Shown: positions 35,712 through 47,813 of the stretch, in pieces
How the letters are laid out: each line of letters starts with the position of its first letter
Numbering within the stretch: the stretch's first letter is position 1
Source of the DNA: Sarocladium kiliense
Lineage: Eukaryota; Ascomycota; Sordariomycetes; Hypocreales; Sarocladiaceae
Direction: 5' to 3'
Length of the DNA: 64,000 bases
Assembly: GCA_030734395.1 (NCBI GenBank)
Contig: JAUZTG010000041.1
Span: 2,294,001 to 2,358,000 of the forward strand
Program-made: the position numbers and the translations under genes
The notes under the pieces: model-generated
Seen by the model: only the letters and a program-made list of their open reading frames with translations
Database searches by the model: none
Told to the model about the DNA's origin: nothing

Positions 35712-37661
35712 ATGTTTGAGATCCCTTGCTTCAGCAATTGCTTCGGTCGGCGATCTGGTAAAAGGTATAAAGAGGATGCCAGAGGTCAACCGCCAGTGAG
35801 TTCTAAAGCAGGCAGCCTTGAAGATACACCACGGCCGAATCGCCACTGGAGATCCAACAGTATCATGACCAACAGATCGTTCTCTCCTCCTGATCCCGTC
35901 GCAATGATACCTACGAACATGGAATATACAAAAGCTGTCGAGGAGATTCGACAACGGGAATATCCGAACATGCAGAATGGTTGGCTTTGCGACTTCCACA
36001 TGGCCGTTCAATGACTGACTAGAGCGCAGGCGTTTACCTGGACCACTCTGGAACCACCATATATGCTCGTTCCCTTGTCGAGAACTTTTCACAGTCCATG
36101 ATCTCGAATCTCTGGGGCAACCCGCACTCCGAGAATATTGCCGCAAAGCTCTCAGGCGATATGGTTGACGACATAAGAACGAAGACCCTCGACTTCTTCG
36201 GTGCAGACCCGAAGCATTTCGATCTCGTTTTTGTTGCAAATGCTACTGCAGGTATCAAACTGGTGGCCGACGCATTTCGAGACCTGGGCGAGAAAACAGC
36301 GAAGAAGACCTTCTGGTATGGCTATCACAGCGAGGTCCACAGCAGCATCCTCGGCATAAGGCAGCTCACTAGTGACCGGTATGATTGCTTCTCGGGTGAC
36401 GAAGAGGTGGAAGAGTGGCTCAAAGGTGCAAGAGAGGGGACAGGACAGGGCCCAGAGGTTTCGGAACTTGGCTTGTTCTCTTACCCAGGGCAGTCAAACC
36501 TCAGTGGCCGGCGGCTCCCGAAGACTTGGCCAGGACGCATTCGCAAGCAGGCAGCTCTTCGAAACACCTACACCTTATTCGATGCCGCGGCTCTCGCTAT
36601 GACTTATCCTTTGGGTTCTCTGTTCTCCGATCCTGCTGAGGCACCCGACTTCACTTGCGTGTCATTTTACAAGATCTTCGGCTTTCCCGACTTGGGAGGC
36701 TTAATCGTCCGTCGAGCTTCGGGTCATATTCTGACTCTTCGCAAGTATTTTGGCGGGGGTACAATCGCCCAAGTCTTCCCTCTGAACGGAGACAGTCGCA
36801 GCATCAAGAAGGGTCCGGGGCTGGGCGATCCTGGTGAGCTTTGGAACATCCATGACGGTGTTGAGGATGGAACGTTGCCCTTTCACAGTATCCTGGCTCT
36901 TGGGCTTGCAATAGACACACACAGCCGTTTGTATGGCTCAATGGTACGAACTCCCGACCGAACCTCAATCTCCAAGTTGACCTGACCGAGCCACTAGGAC
37001 GCAATCTCCCGGCACTGTACCAACCTGGCGGTATTTTTGTACCGAAAGTTGATGACGCTGCGTTATTCAGATGGGTCTCCTGTGTTGGAAGTATACACAG
37101 ACCCAAAAAAAGGTTATGAAGACCCTTCCACTCAGGGCGCAACCTTTGCGTTCAATGTCCTACGGCAGGACGGAAGTTATGTATCCTGGATGGAAGTCGA
37201 GAAGATGGCAAACATATCCGGCGTGTATATCCGAGCAGGAGGTGAGTCAGCACGGGTCATCGGTTTATCGTATGCCGTTCACCAATGTTCTGACAATATC
37301 GAGCAGGTGTTTGCTGTCCAGGAGGTGTCCTCAAAGCGCTTCAGTATGAAGAATGGGAGTGGAGTCGAATGTTCTCAAGTGGCCACGCGTGTGGATTCGG
37401 CGAAACTGCCATCATCAATAGGCGTCCAACAGGGTAAGTGAATAGGAGGACAGATTCGTAGTTGACATGATGTTGACTTCTGTTCCCAGGATCGTCCGAG
37501 CGAGCATAGGTGCAATGTCGACAAAAAGCGATGTCAACGCACTTGTGCTCTTCCTGCATGAAGCTTTCATTTTGCCGTCTGACTCGACATCTCTGCCAAG
37601 CCAGGCTCCGACTCTTCGACTTGCGGCTCCTCCAGGGGCGCGGACCACGAAGGCGAACTAG
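35712..37661 (+). CDS. Molybdenum cofactor sulfurase-like protein (class V aminotransferase fold), no MOSC domain
   Basis: Five exons: 35712-35979, 36030-36943, 36998-37241, 37307-37433 and 37490-37661, giving 574 residues from the first ATG; an in-frame ATG at 35865 is a plausible alternative start. Class V aminotransferase/NifS features appear in order: VYLDHSGTTIYARSL restored across intron 1, NPHS, ATAGIKLVADAF, SYPGQSNLSGRR, the likely PLP lysine in SFYKIFGFPDLGGLIV (Lys 304), and GVCCPGG near residue 476-482, whose Cys may carry the persulfide. HxB/Mocs3-type sulfurases add a C-terminal MOSC domain; here the protein ends after the aminotransferase part. It may therefore be a stand-alone cysteine desulfurase-like enzyme or a paralogue. 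The first intron has an unusual GTTGGC donor. Confidence 0.82.
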
Positions 37662-37740
37662 GCGTTGACGCACGCGGGATTGTGTTTGTACGATGTGTTG
37701 GCTGAGGCTGCAGATGTGGGGTTGATGGTCATGGCAAGAG

Positions 37741-37765
37741 GGGGAAGGGGGAAGGGGGAAGGGGG
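37741..37765. repeat. GGGGGAA purine repeat
   Basis: Three tandem GGGGGAA-like units, purine-only on the plus strand. Confidence 0.8.
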
Positions 37766-38285
37766 CTTGGCCAACGGTGCTGGACAGAAGGTATCGTTCG
37801 AGGTGATGGGGAAACAGCGAAGGTACCTCCTGGGGTCGATGAAATTGTAAATTTACGTGTGCTCTATTAGAGTATTCTTTCATTCTGCTACCTTGATATT
37901 CTTGTTCTACCTTATCTGTCTACCGAATCCAAGGAGCGACTAGAACAGCTATTTATGGGCGACTGGACACCATTGGTATACATGTCTATTGACGCTGACG
38001 GTAATGTCTCGTCCATCGATACCTGAAGTCGGTGGGGTTTCTGTAAGTTGTTTGCTCTTGAGGTGAAGATTTTGACACTGTAGGCGGCCTTGAGGTCAAG
38101 CCAATCTTTGTTGTTTGCTCCGCAGAAAGAGACTGGTCAAGTTACACAAACCTGAGGTGGCTGCATACGGACAGGAGTGGGAGGTGACTCATTCGAGGGC
38201 CTCGGACCTTTTTCTTGATGTTTCTGGCCTCCTGAAGGTAATGTAGTCGTATCTGGTCATGCTTCAATGGCTGGTCTGGATTATC

Positions 38286-38308
38286 GTGTGTGTGTGTGTG
38301 TTTGTGTG
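38286..38308. repeat. GT dinucleotide repeat
   Basis: An uninterrupted run of about seven GT units followed by TTTGTGTG. Confidence 0.85.
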
Positions 38309-38720
38309 CGAGAGGCATGGTATGAAATGCGTCCCATCACTGACCAGCCTCAGCCTCCATAAGGTACCACCAGCAGAGATCCTGCACGTGATAGTCCATA
38401 TTAACGACCAAGATCCTTTGCATCCACCCTTTGTGTTGCCTGAAATGCTAAGTCTTGCCGTCGTATTCATCTAAATTATTCTGGATCTGCATCAGTCAGG
38501 CCTGACATCGTTGGTGGTACGGGCTCAACCATGAGGAGAGATGCTGCAGAGGAAGGAGAGAATGGGCCAGAAACCTGCAGATCGGGATCCAAGACAGGGA
38601 AGGCTTGATCGACGAGCAGGCATCACTGCCTTCAGAAGCACAGTGCAACTTTCTGGGAATCGGCACTGGTGCAAGCAATGCCAGCTGTCGATGCACCTGT
38701 CCGCCAGCTGCCCACCCAGC

Positions 38721-38749
38721 CATCCATCCATCCATCCATCCATCCATCC
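38721..38749. repeat. CATC/CCAT microsatellite
   Basis: Seven tandem CATC units in 29 bases. Confidence 0.9.
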
Positions 38750-38768
38750 GCCTCACAGCTCAACTCAG

Positions 38769-38790
38769 CTGGACTGGACTGGACTGGACT
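38769..38790. repeat. GGACT pentanucleotide repeat
   Basis: Four tandem GGACT units, 20 bases after the CATC repeat. Confidence 0.85.
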
Positions 38791-39035
38791 GCTTTTGGCC
38801 ATATATCTCTCCTCTGCCAGCTCTCTTCGGCAGCAATCATCACTCATCTTCCTACATAAGGCCTACCGCGGTGAAGTCCTCTGGCATTTTCACTTCCGAT
38901 CATCACTTATCCTTTCAATCTTTGTCCAACATTGTTTCGTTTCAGTACCACTTTCTCCGTCATTTCTCATCCCCTCCTTTACTTCTCAGTACAATCACGA
39001 CTGCAGCACTCGCTTCAATAAGTTATTTGCTAAGC

Positions 39036-41076
39036 ATGGCTGGTCAGGGGACCCAGGACGACGGTGGTCCCCCCACAGGCACCCGAGAGAATTCTGGTGA
39101 ACCTCGACGCGTGAGTCGAAATGCGTAAGTAGCTATCATCCCCCGAAGAGGTGGTACTTGAGCCTTTGTCAACTCCTGAACTGACAAACTAACAAACTAG
39201 GCATTGGCGGTTCATATCTTGCTATGAAGGAGAATGGCTTCTCATGCCGCTCGATTTCCTCGAGGTCGTTGCCAATGTCTGCTACCAGTTTCCGAAACCC
39301 CGATTCATTGATCCCGCCATCGCCTACGACGCTGTAAAGATCCGTCGGCTCGTCGAGGAAGCAACTATACTCGCTGTCCGTGCCGCCAGTAACATTGCCA
39401 TGCCTAGGCTTGCCAATGTCAGTGAGGATTTGCAGAGCTCTATGCTCGAGTTAGCAGTTCGGCCCGGCAACGGCCACAATACCAAGCTGAGCGCTGAGCG
39501 CAAATTCCGGATGAGAGAGCAGGCCATTCAGAAGCTGGCACGCGCGTATCGTCTGAATGAGATTGCGTGCAGTGTTGCCACTGCTAAACACTCTGCTTCG
39601 CTGGAAGGTCTTGCCGAGTTGGTGCTCCAGCGGATTCCCGATGATCCCGACGCTAATTATGTTCATCTCTTTCATGAGAAGATCCCTACGCGGAGAGTAG
39701 CGGAGAACACCAGCCTGGATTCCTTGGACAAGATCATATCAGTCAAGCCCGGCGAGCCAGAGAACTGGCGCACAAGAGCGGTTGTGAAAATGATGAAGGG
39801 TGACTACGAAGGGGCAGCGCACGATCTTACTTCTGCCTTGACGACCTGTCAGATCTATGCTCCCGGACACCAGTCTCCATTCTTGATTCCAAATGCTCCA
39901 GAGGAGCAGCCCAGATCCAGGGTCAAGTTACCAGAGAGCGAACAGCCAAGCTCTCTTCGAGGGCAATTGCTCTTCTTGCGCGGATGGGCTTACCTGTGTG
40001 CTGCTTCTCACCAAGTCAGGGTCGCACTGAGCATGGCAGGAGGCGACGACCTGGGCCAGCCGACTCCAACAAGTACCGATCCCTCTCTACCTCAGACGAA
40101 CTCGGATAATCTCGACGCCCACAAGAGGGTGAAGGCACTGGCCAAGCGTAGTCTTACTGACATCATGGCTCTGTTGGCCGGGCTTGACTACTCTCCGGAT
40201 TTGGCTATGACCACCGTTCGAGAGTTTTCGGAGCGTACGGAGAGAATAGAGTATGGATTCAAGCGAACACGGCATACCGAGCGAACGATTGCTTCGAAGC
40301 CTTGCAAAGTTTACACAGTAGCTGAGCTCTTCGCGGCTACACCCCCTTCCAACCTCCCACCTTACCCTGCTCCGAAGGACGATACGGACCCCGAGGACCT
40401 AGAGAAGACAGTTGAGGCAGTGACAGCTCATCCAATGCTTCCGGAGGCTCTGCACCAGCTTCTTCTTTGCCATTGTCTGTTGCAGACTTCAGTGAAGGAG
40501 CTCCAGCGGCATGCATACATGGTTGCCCGGCTCATCAGAATTATCGACGGATACCCGATTTTCTCTCCAGCAGCGTCTCCCGCTCGCGCTGATTGGAGGC
40601 AGCTCACGGCCCGGCTTAGCCAGTGGGTTGAGCTTTCAGAGCACTGGGATCTACTTTGTTTTCCTGAGCCTCTTATGAGCTGTCCTACAGCACGTGCGGC
40701 CTTTGAAAGAGACAGAGCCAGGTTGGCAAGTAGGCCCAAGTTCGAGCCAGGCCCTCAAGACCTCGCGATGGTAAAAGAGCTTGAGGGGAAAATGGGAGCA
40801 AACGCCATCAGGTTTGGGTCCGTTCCAATCCAGGGGCTTTACAAAGTTGTCCATGTTGATGAGCCGAGAGATCCGGCAACAGAGCCAGGGAAAGTCTACC
40901 GAAAGGAACCCGCGAACGACAATGATCACAAGGAGTTCAGCGAACGAGCCTACGCCATCGGAGAATGGATTCTCAATGCTCCGATGGTGAAAGGAACAAG
41001 GCGAAAGAAGAAGAAGTCGGGTCAGTCAAAGTCAAAAGCTCTCAAGGCCGCGGACGAAGAGCAACGACCTGAGTAA
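39036..41076 (+). CDS. Conserved fungal protein with TPR-like region, unknown function
   Basis: Exons 39036-39124 and 39201-41076 join over a 76-base intron (GTAAGT donor, AACAAACTAG end) to give 654 residues. The protein is mostly helical in appearance. Residues about 180-210 (EPENWRTRAVVKMMKGDYEGAAHDL) look like a tetratricopeptide repeat, and other helical pairs around it may form a larger repeat fold. The C-terminus is Lys-rich (RRKKKKSG), a possible nuclear localisation signal. It has no catalytic motif I recognise, and no function is proposed. A Lys-rich tail and TPR-like helices point to a scaffold or adaptor, but that is inference only. Confidence 0.8.
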
Positions 41077-41705
41077 CCAGAGTGAACGTTCTGCCGACAA
41101 AGAAACCTTCCTCGAATGATTGAGTTGCTAACACGGAGGTATGACACGGTCGGGGTATCTGCTGGAGATTAAAAAAGCCCCCCGACATAGCGCGCCTTTT
41201 GTTTACATAGTTTCGAGTATACAGCGGCTTAAATTGAATAAAGCGTGTTTTCAAGTCCCCTTTACCCAATTCAAGTAGCTCAGTCTCGAAGGGTTTCGTT
41301 GGTGTACTACATTCGAACTTCCCCAGTCTCCCACGCAATTCCTTGGAAGCCTCTCTCAAGGGGGGTGTCCCTAAAGAAACATAATCTCGCCGACTGAAGG
41401 GTCTGGATGGAGGACAGTTCGTCCCCTCAGAACCTGCAAAGGAGCCTTTCTTTGGAGATTCTGCGAAGAGCTCGCATTTCTGTTGTTAGAGAGCTGGAAT
41501 GCCGAAAAAAAAACGCCGACCCTATCTCAGACTGGTTCACGGCGATGGCTTGCCGTGATCTCCCAAGGCATGGGGCCGCGTTAAATACTTCTTGAAGAGA
41601 GATTTGCGTTCTATCAGCAACAATCCTATAATGATATATCCATGTAAACTCCGAGCCCGCTGTGCATCAGGAAACAAATATTGAAGACCCCTGTTCTTGG
41701 TCTTG
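41077..41705. other. Convergent 3' intergenic region
   Basis: The 3' ends of the TPR-like gene and the first Zn2Cys6 regulator converge here. A run of A and short ORFs are present; no gene is supported. Confidence 0.5.
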
Positions 41706-44700
41706 TTAGAACCACTTAGTATCTGCCATGTTACCAGCGTTGTTGAGCAGGGAGTCAATGTCACCCAATCCCTCCGTCTCCAGTACATTCATCAGTTCCA
41801 GCTGTTGTGAGTGATTCAAGCTTCCCTGTCGGACCATGACGTGTTCCATATGCGGTGGTCCAGTGCCAGTTGCAGTAGCCCCGAGGTCACCCAAGGAGAT
41901 GTCACCGAACGTTCCCACCACGTTGGCTGGACCATTGCCGAAGAACGTATTGGTCATGCCACCGAGACCATCTGGGGACATGAATGGGCCAGTGTCACTG
42001 AACCAGTTGTCAGTGGATGGCAAGGGCCGTTGCTGAGGGGGGGGCTGGGTCGAAACTGGTGGGAGGTTCTGGTAGTGCATGCGTGGGACTTGCGGAGCAT
42101 ATTGCTTCTCAGGGTTCATGCTAGGATGAACATGCATTGTCGACGGGGAAGCCGATGCTTGCATGATGTTGGGGGCGTGGTTTGCCAGTACAATGGGCGA
42201 AAGGGTGGCATTGGATGCCGAGCCTGACATACTCCCCGCTAAGAGAGAGTCGGGTGGAGTTGGCAACGCATGCGGCATCTGAGTTGGTGGGGATGGAATC
42301 AAGTCCTGTGGATGATGTATATGCCGCTGTGCTTGTGACTGTTGTTGCTGCTGTTGCTGCTGCTGCTGAGACTGGAACGCTTGCTGTTGTGCCTGCTGAA
42401 GCAGCTCATTGCCCGATTGCGAAGGCATCGGCCTCGCCGATGGCGCAACTTCGTCCATCTGCGTGAACTCCGGAGGGAAGTATGAGAACCGTCGGCCAGA
42501 GGAGTCTGATGTTGCGGGCGCCTGGAAGATAGAGTTTGATCGGAATGTCGGCTGAGGAGGGAAGTTGGGGTCAAAGGAATAGTTGTTCATGGCTTCGGGC
42601 GGAGAGTCGAAAACATTGCCAAACTGTGGAGGATTAAAGTTCGGAGGGCCATTTTGTTGTTGTCCATTCGGAGGCATCACATCCGGAGACTGACTAGGCT
42701 CGTATATGATAGGCGGTTGCGTCCATGTACTGGCAGCGGGACCAACATTGGCTCGAGGGTTGTAGCTTTGGAGGCAAGCCTTCGCGAAAACAGCATAAAG
42801 TTGAGATGATTTGAGAGCGCCAGGCCAACGCTCCGCAGATTGCTCGAGAACTTCGGTTGCTATGTCGACAAGTTCCTCAACGCTGTCCTGACTATGCATG
42901 GCCCTTACCTCTGGAAATGAAGTTGTCCAGAGAAGGGTATTTAGGGCTGTCGTGAGAGCCAAGATAAAAAGCCATGAGATGTCTACAACATTGGTCTCAA
43001 ATTGCTTCTGTGAGAGCCTAATGACGTGCGCAGAGCTCTCAAAGCAGATCTTTGCGGCGGCTGGAGATGGCTGAGGCACCTGGGGCGAAGGCCTGTAGAG
43101 AAAGATTTTGAGTTGATGGTACCACCCCGTGATCCTGGCAGGAGAATTGTTAGTGAGATTGGTCAGGGACTTGAAGGGGATGCATACCAAGCCTTGCACC
43201 AATCAGGTCCATTGGGACAAGCCTGGTGCCACTCTGCCAACTTCTTCTCAATGGTTTGGTACCATGGGTGTGCGTCGTTTTTGGGGTCCTGGTTCTTCTT
43301 CTCATACAGAGTTCGACTAATCTCTGCTTGTAACAAACTCATCTTGCACATGTGAATGCTCAAAAGCTTCCCCTGCACCGGTGTTCCGTCTTCAATTCCC
43401 TCGTCGGTGATCAGTTCATCTTCCACATGAGTGCAGAAGCCAACATTGATTAGATTGTGTCCCGTTGCGAAGCCGCTTGGTCGTCCCATGCTGTGAGCCA
43501 AATCGTTCTCCATGGTAATGACGCTCCAGACAACTCTCTTGCGAAGGTCGATGGTCAAGGGATCTAGATTATAGCCTGACGTCGTGATCGTTTGTTCGTC
43601 TGTGAAACCCATTCGCTGGCAGATCTTGGTGGCTAACCCGACAACGTAGTAGGCTGAAGACCGTGTAGGCGTAAGGAATGAGTACTGTCCAGTCAAGACA
43701 AGACATTGAAGAGTGCGGAGATCTTTAGGGCGAATAACCTCCTCGAAATTCTGCATTGCCGCGAGGTAAAATGAATCAGCCAAGCCAGCATATGTTGCTT
43801 CAACCTTCTGTAGGCTTATGGCAATGACCATTCGGACCACGAAGTTCTTGTATGGGTCGGGATCACCCTCATATACAGCGTCAAGGTCCTGACGAAGGGT
43901 AGGCTCGTGCAGTACCGGGGAAAGTAGTTGGTCTATGAAGGAGGGTTAGCAACCTCTGTTGACGACTTGGCATCATGAGACACACCTTTTTGAGTGAAGA
44001 TTTCCAAGAGCTTGTCTGCTGTGTGTCTGTTGGGCAGATTTTCGGCCGGCCCATCGCTCATCATCGGATAGCTCTTCTTCCTACTAGCCCTTCGATTGGC
44101 GATACCGGTCATTTGGATTGACTGCATGCGTGCCTGCCTCCTAGCTTGCAATTCGGGCATGAGATCCGATATTTGAGTGGACTCTGTGAAGCGCTTGGCC
44201 TCGTCGACCAGCAAGCGAGTCATGAGAATTCCACTGCTTGGACCAAGAAATCGGGTCGTTCCATCGCTCGCTGACAAACGAATCAAGTCCGCCGGGGGAA
44301 GACGATCATCATGGCCTTTGAGATCATCCTGGTCGTTATCAATGTATGGGGCGAGTTCGGCCTCAAGGGCTTTGACCTTGTCTTGTAGCTTGATGACATA
44401 GTTCCTGTTGATCTTGCGACCTTTTGAGGTGTCCAGATACTCGCATGTCGAGCCTGCTCGTTCGCAAGGCATGCACCGGGGTAGGGTCGGATCGCAGCGG
44501 GTTTTTCTCTGCAGCCATGGTTGTCAGTATACATTTCGACCTTCCAAAGTATTGTGTGAGCCTACCAAGCGACAACGACAACAAGCGGTCAGTGTATGGG
44601 CAATTCTGTCGTCACCATCGCGGGCATCGTCTCTTTTGAGGGTAGGCGGTAGCTGCGACGGGTAAAAGGGCTGCTGGCCATAGCCTCGAGGCGGGCCGAC

Positions 44701-44739
44701 ATTGGGTAGTGCATGTCGGTACATATTATTACTGGCCAT
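41706..44739 (-). CDS. Zn2Cys6 transcription factor with fungal-specific regulatory domain
   Basis: Four exons: 44739-44566, 44508-43986, 43932-43188 and 43134-41706, encoding 956 residues. The zinc cluster (Cys 53, 56, 63, 70, 73, 80) is split by intron 1 between CCRCRL and RKTRCDPTLPRCMPC. A coiled-coil segment follows (YVIKLQDKVKALEAELA, about 92-108), as in dimerising Gal4-type factors. The middle region is the fungal transcription-factor homology domain, with typical segments such as RKRVVWSVITMENDLAHSMGRPSGF. The last 400 residues are rich in Gln, Pro, Asn and Ser, with a poly-Gln tract coded near 42340-42372, and probably act as an activation domain. The start chosen is the ATG at 44739; the frame stays open upstream to 44940 in what looks like 5' leader. 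Targets are unknown. Confidence 0.88.
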
Positions 44740-47700
44740 GACTTCGAAAACTAGACACCATCTAGGCCAGTACGGGCAATTGAAGACAAGTGGAAGGTAG
44801 CTCGAGAGCGTTATGCGCCGGGAGTGCTGACGTTGTTGAAGCGGCGTAGATAGCGGTGCGAGAGGGGTCCGAGGTTGGACAGAGGCCGGTCCAGATGTTA
44901 GAGACGAATTGCAAATCCGCTCGACTTTGGGGAGCAGCAACGATTTCGTGGGATCGATGGCGTGCGCAGCCGTGGCTCGAGGATACTGAGTTTAGGACTG
45001 GCTGTCGAGGGCGACGAGACACATCACGGCGCAGGCCGTGGGGGGGGGCCTTGGATTGCGACGGCTTGGAGTTGCGACACTGTTGGGCTGGCAAGGTGGC
45101 AAAGTGATATCGAAGTCAATAGCTGAAGTTGCAAGAACCTGGAGAACTGATGCCAAAGGTGCAGGAGAAGGGCGGAGAGGGGTCGGACAACTCTAACGAA
45201 GCACGAGGGGATCTGATGGATGCGATCTGGAGCAGGAATGTCGAGTAGTAGCGTCGAGGTCGCGCGGAGGAAAGTGGGATGGGTGGGTGGGTGAGCGGGC
45301 CTCGGGGCTTTTGCCAATGAACGCGGCTAAGCCAGGCGGCAGCGATGTGTGAGGCTCGATAATCACATCAGGCACATCATGGCCAGCCTGTCTCCAGAAA
45401 AGGCAGGGCTGGCTGACTTGCCATTGAATTGATTTCGAATGTGCAAGAAGACCGCGAATAAAGTTCAGTCGGAGTGAGCGAGTGACTTCAGGCCATGACT
45501 TGAGTCGCGTCACGTCTCGGACACTCTCGGTGCCTAGATGGTGTTGCAAACCGACGACGCACACAGAGGTTCTCCCTCGCCCGTGTGCGTTGTACGATGG
45601 TCATCTTGGTACGACAGGACGGTGCCTGTCAAGCAGTCACCTTACCTAAGGTCGCAAGGCATGACTTGGACCCTGGTCACTGTCAGAGTCGGAGGCCCAA
45701 GGAAATGTGTATCCCGGCCCAATTTGATTGGGTGTGTTGGAAATACTTTGTGCTTGCTTGTTCCGTTAGTCTCGAGGTTGATACTCGCTATCAGTCCCGT
45801 CCTTCCAGTCCTGCAATTCGCGTGGCCGTGAGGCGAGTGCAGGGTCGACGAGGTCGAGCATGGTGCCCTGTAGGGCTGCTTGTAGTTGGTTGGGGTGCAC
45901 ACGACATGTCCACATGTGAGCCCTGGGAAGGCTGAAACTCAACTCCAAGGATCAGGACAGGGATTGTGCACTTTCTGGACTGATCCACTGAGAATAATCG
46001 ACGAACATGTTCGCTCTTGTTATCGTATCTTCGTGTTGTCCTAGCTGTGCGTGCGCCCACGGTGGAGTAGAGGGACGATTTTGGATGAGATAAGTTTGCA
46101 CTACTTTGGTCCCTGCTTCGCACGAACGCTGCTCTCCCGGGTTTCCAATCGAAACCCTTGCGCTAAGAGCCAAGATCACCTGCAGCGGACTGTAATGCTT
46201 AGCTTTGAAGAGACTTTCCGGGCCACGCGAGTGGCTGGCTCCGTGAGGGCCTCTATAAAGGCGATCAGATCAGTCACATGCAGAAGACTTGCGGACAGAA
46301 GCCATCTGATCAGGCCATAACAGAACACCAGATAGCCAGGCGGATTTGACAAGAAGCAGGTCAGTCTTATAGATACCAAGCCCGCTGCTTTCACCCTGAT
46401 TCTGAGCTTGAAGAAGTCTCTCTGAAGCACTCAGCATTCTCTTGGATAGCCCGTAGTATTAACGTATCTACCTGGTCCTTTTGGAGGGGAAATTCTTAGC
46501 TTAAGGCACCTTGGACCTTGTGCCCCGCCCCCACCTCACGGAGCGAAGGATTCAGTTCTCTCTCCCGGTTCCCGGACTCTCCAACAACATGCTAGCTGGC
46601 AGGCTTATCTCTAATAATGTTTTGAAAACCACAGCCTGGCCCTGAGTAACGGGGCCGGGTCAGCATTATCCGCAAGAAACGAGTGCGAGACGGCCTTGGC
46701 CTAGTGTAGACAGCTTACCTTAGTCCATTGACATGTACCTCCACTCCCCTAACCCATGTGACTTGAAATGTGGTGGCCCCATTGAGTTTGGCGGCTACAC
46801 TGAGTCGCCTTGGGTGTCAGGGTGCTTGCCTCCCCTGACGTACGTCGAAATCATTTCGCTTCGGCATTGTAGGACTTGATACTCCGTACAGCCTGAGGAA
46901 TAGAAAGAAAAGGACAAAGGACAAAATAAGGCACCTCCCCTCTCGAGTTAGTCATCCGACCTTTGTCAATTCATCAATAGGCAGGTGCTGCCCAAGTGCG
47001 TCCGGCGACTCCTTCCCTCTCCCGACCTGAAGACCCGTCCATAGAAGTGGCGGCCGCCCAATGCGGCATCAAGGAGCCGCCAACTGTCCCAAACCCACCC
47101 CATCACACATTACTCCACGGTGGCTTCCATCCGTCCCCTACCTTCGCCCACTATCGCAATGCACTGCACTGCACAACACGCCTTAACCACACCCGCTTAG
47201 CGCCACACCAATCGCGGCTTGCTTCTGTCCTCCACCTGTCGCTGCTCACCTCACATTGCACACGTCGCACATCGCCTCATTTGCTCTACCCCGATTCACT
47301 GTGAACCTTATCCGGACTTACTCTGCTCGCGAAGAGTCATCAATACCATCATTGCGCAGCCTTCTCCCTCGAGCGTAGCCCTCGACCCAGAGCTTCATAT
47401 TGCCGCACATCGAGTCGTTCGCCAAGCATCCAGATATCCTCACCCCGCGCAAAACGCTGCGCGATTCGCGATTCAGATCACCACCTTTTTCGCTCAGTAA
47501 CAGATTCTGCCTAGACGCTCTACAATACTGCTTGAAGCGACCCGGCATTACGTGTGAACTTAGAACCGGTGGACGGCGTCTTCCATCTCGCTGTTGCAAT
47601 TCGAGCCGCTTTCAGTTGTTGACTAAACTCGCGATCAGCCCGACATCTTCATCTGTGGGCGCCTCTTCGCACATGAAGTGCCTAAACATTGGTCCTCAGC

Positions 47701-47813
47701 GCTGCGCCAGACAGTATTATTGCCTTGACTTGACTTGCTTTCCTGGGTTCTGAGCTGTTTGATCGTGGCCATTCTTGCGTGGGCTTCGTCCGCTGCGGTT
47801 GGCCGTCGTCACC
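44740..47813. promoter_or_regulatory. 3.1 kb shared upstream region of two divergent Zn2Cys6 regulators
   Basis: The two regulator genes start divergently from this region, which must hold both promoters. From about 47090 to 47500 it is C/T-rich on the plus strand, probably the long 5' leader of the right-hand gene. Several short ORFs occur in that leader; none is convincing as a protein gene. No specific operator was identified. Confidence 0.5.

Larger units (their letters stand above)
37662..39035. other. Intergenic region with several microsatellites
   Basis: This 1.4 kb region holds no supported gene. It carries four short simple repeats, listed separately, concentrated between 37740 and 38790. 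The right end is the promoter and leader of the TPR-like gene, with C/T-rich sequence from about 38920. Confidence 0.55.

Noticed and set aside
38700..38800. CRISPR-like or minisatellite array
   Set aside because: The repeats are simple 4- and 5-base microsatellites without spacers.
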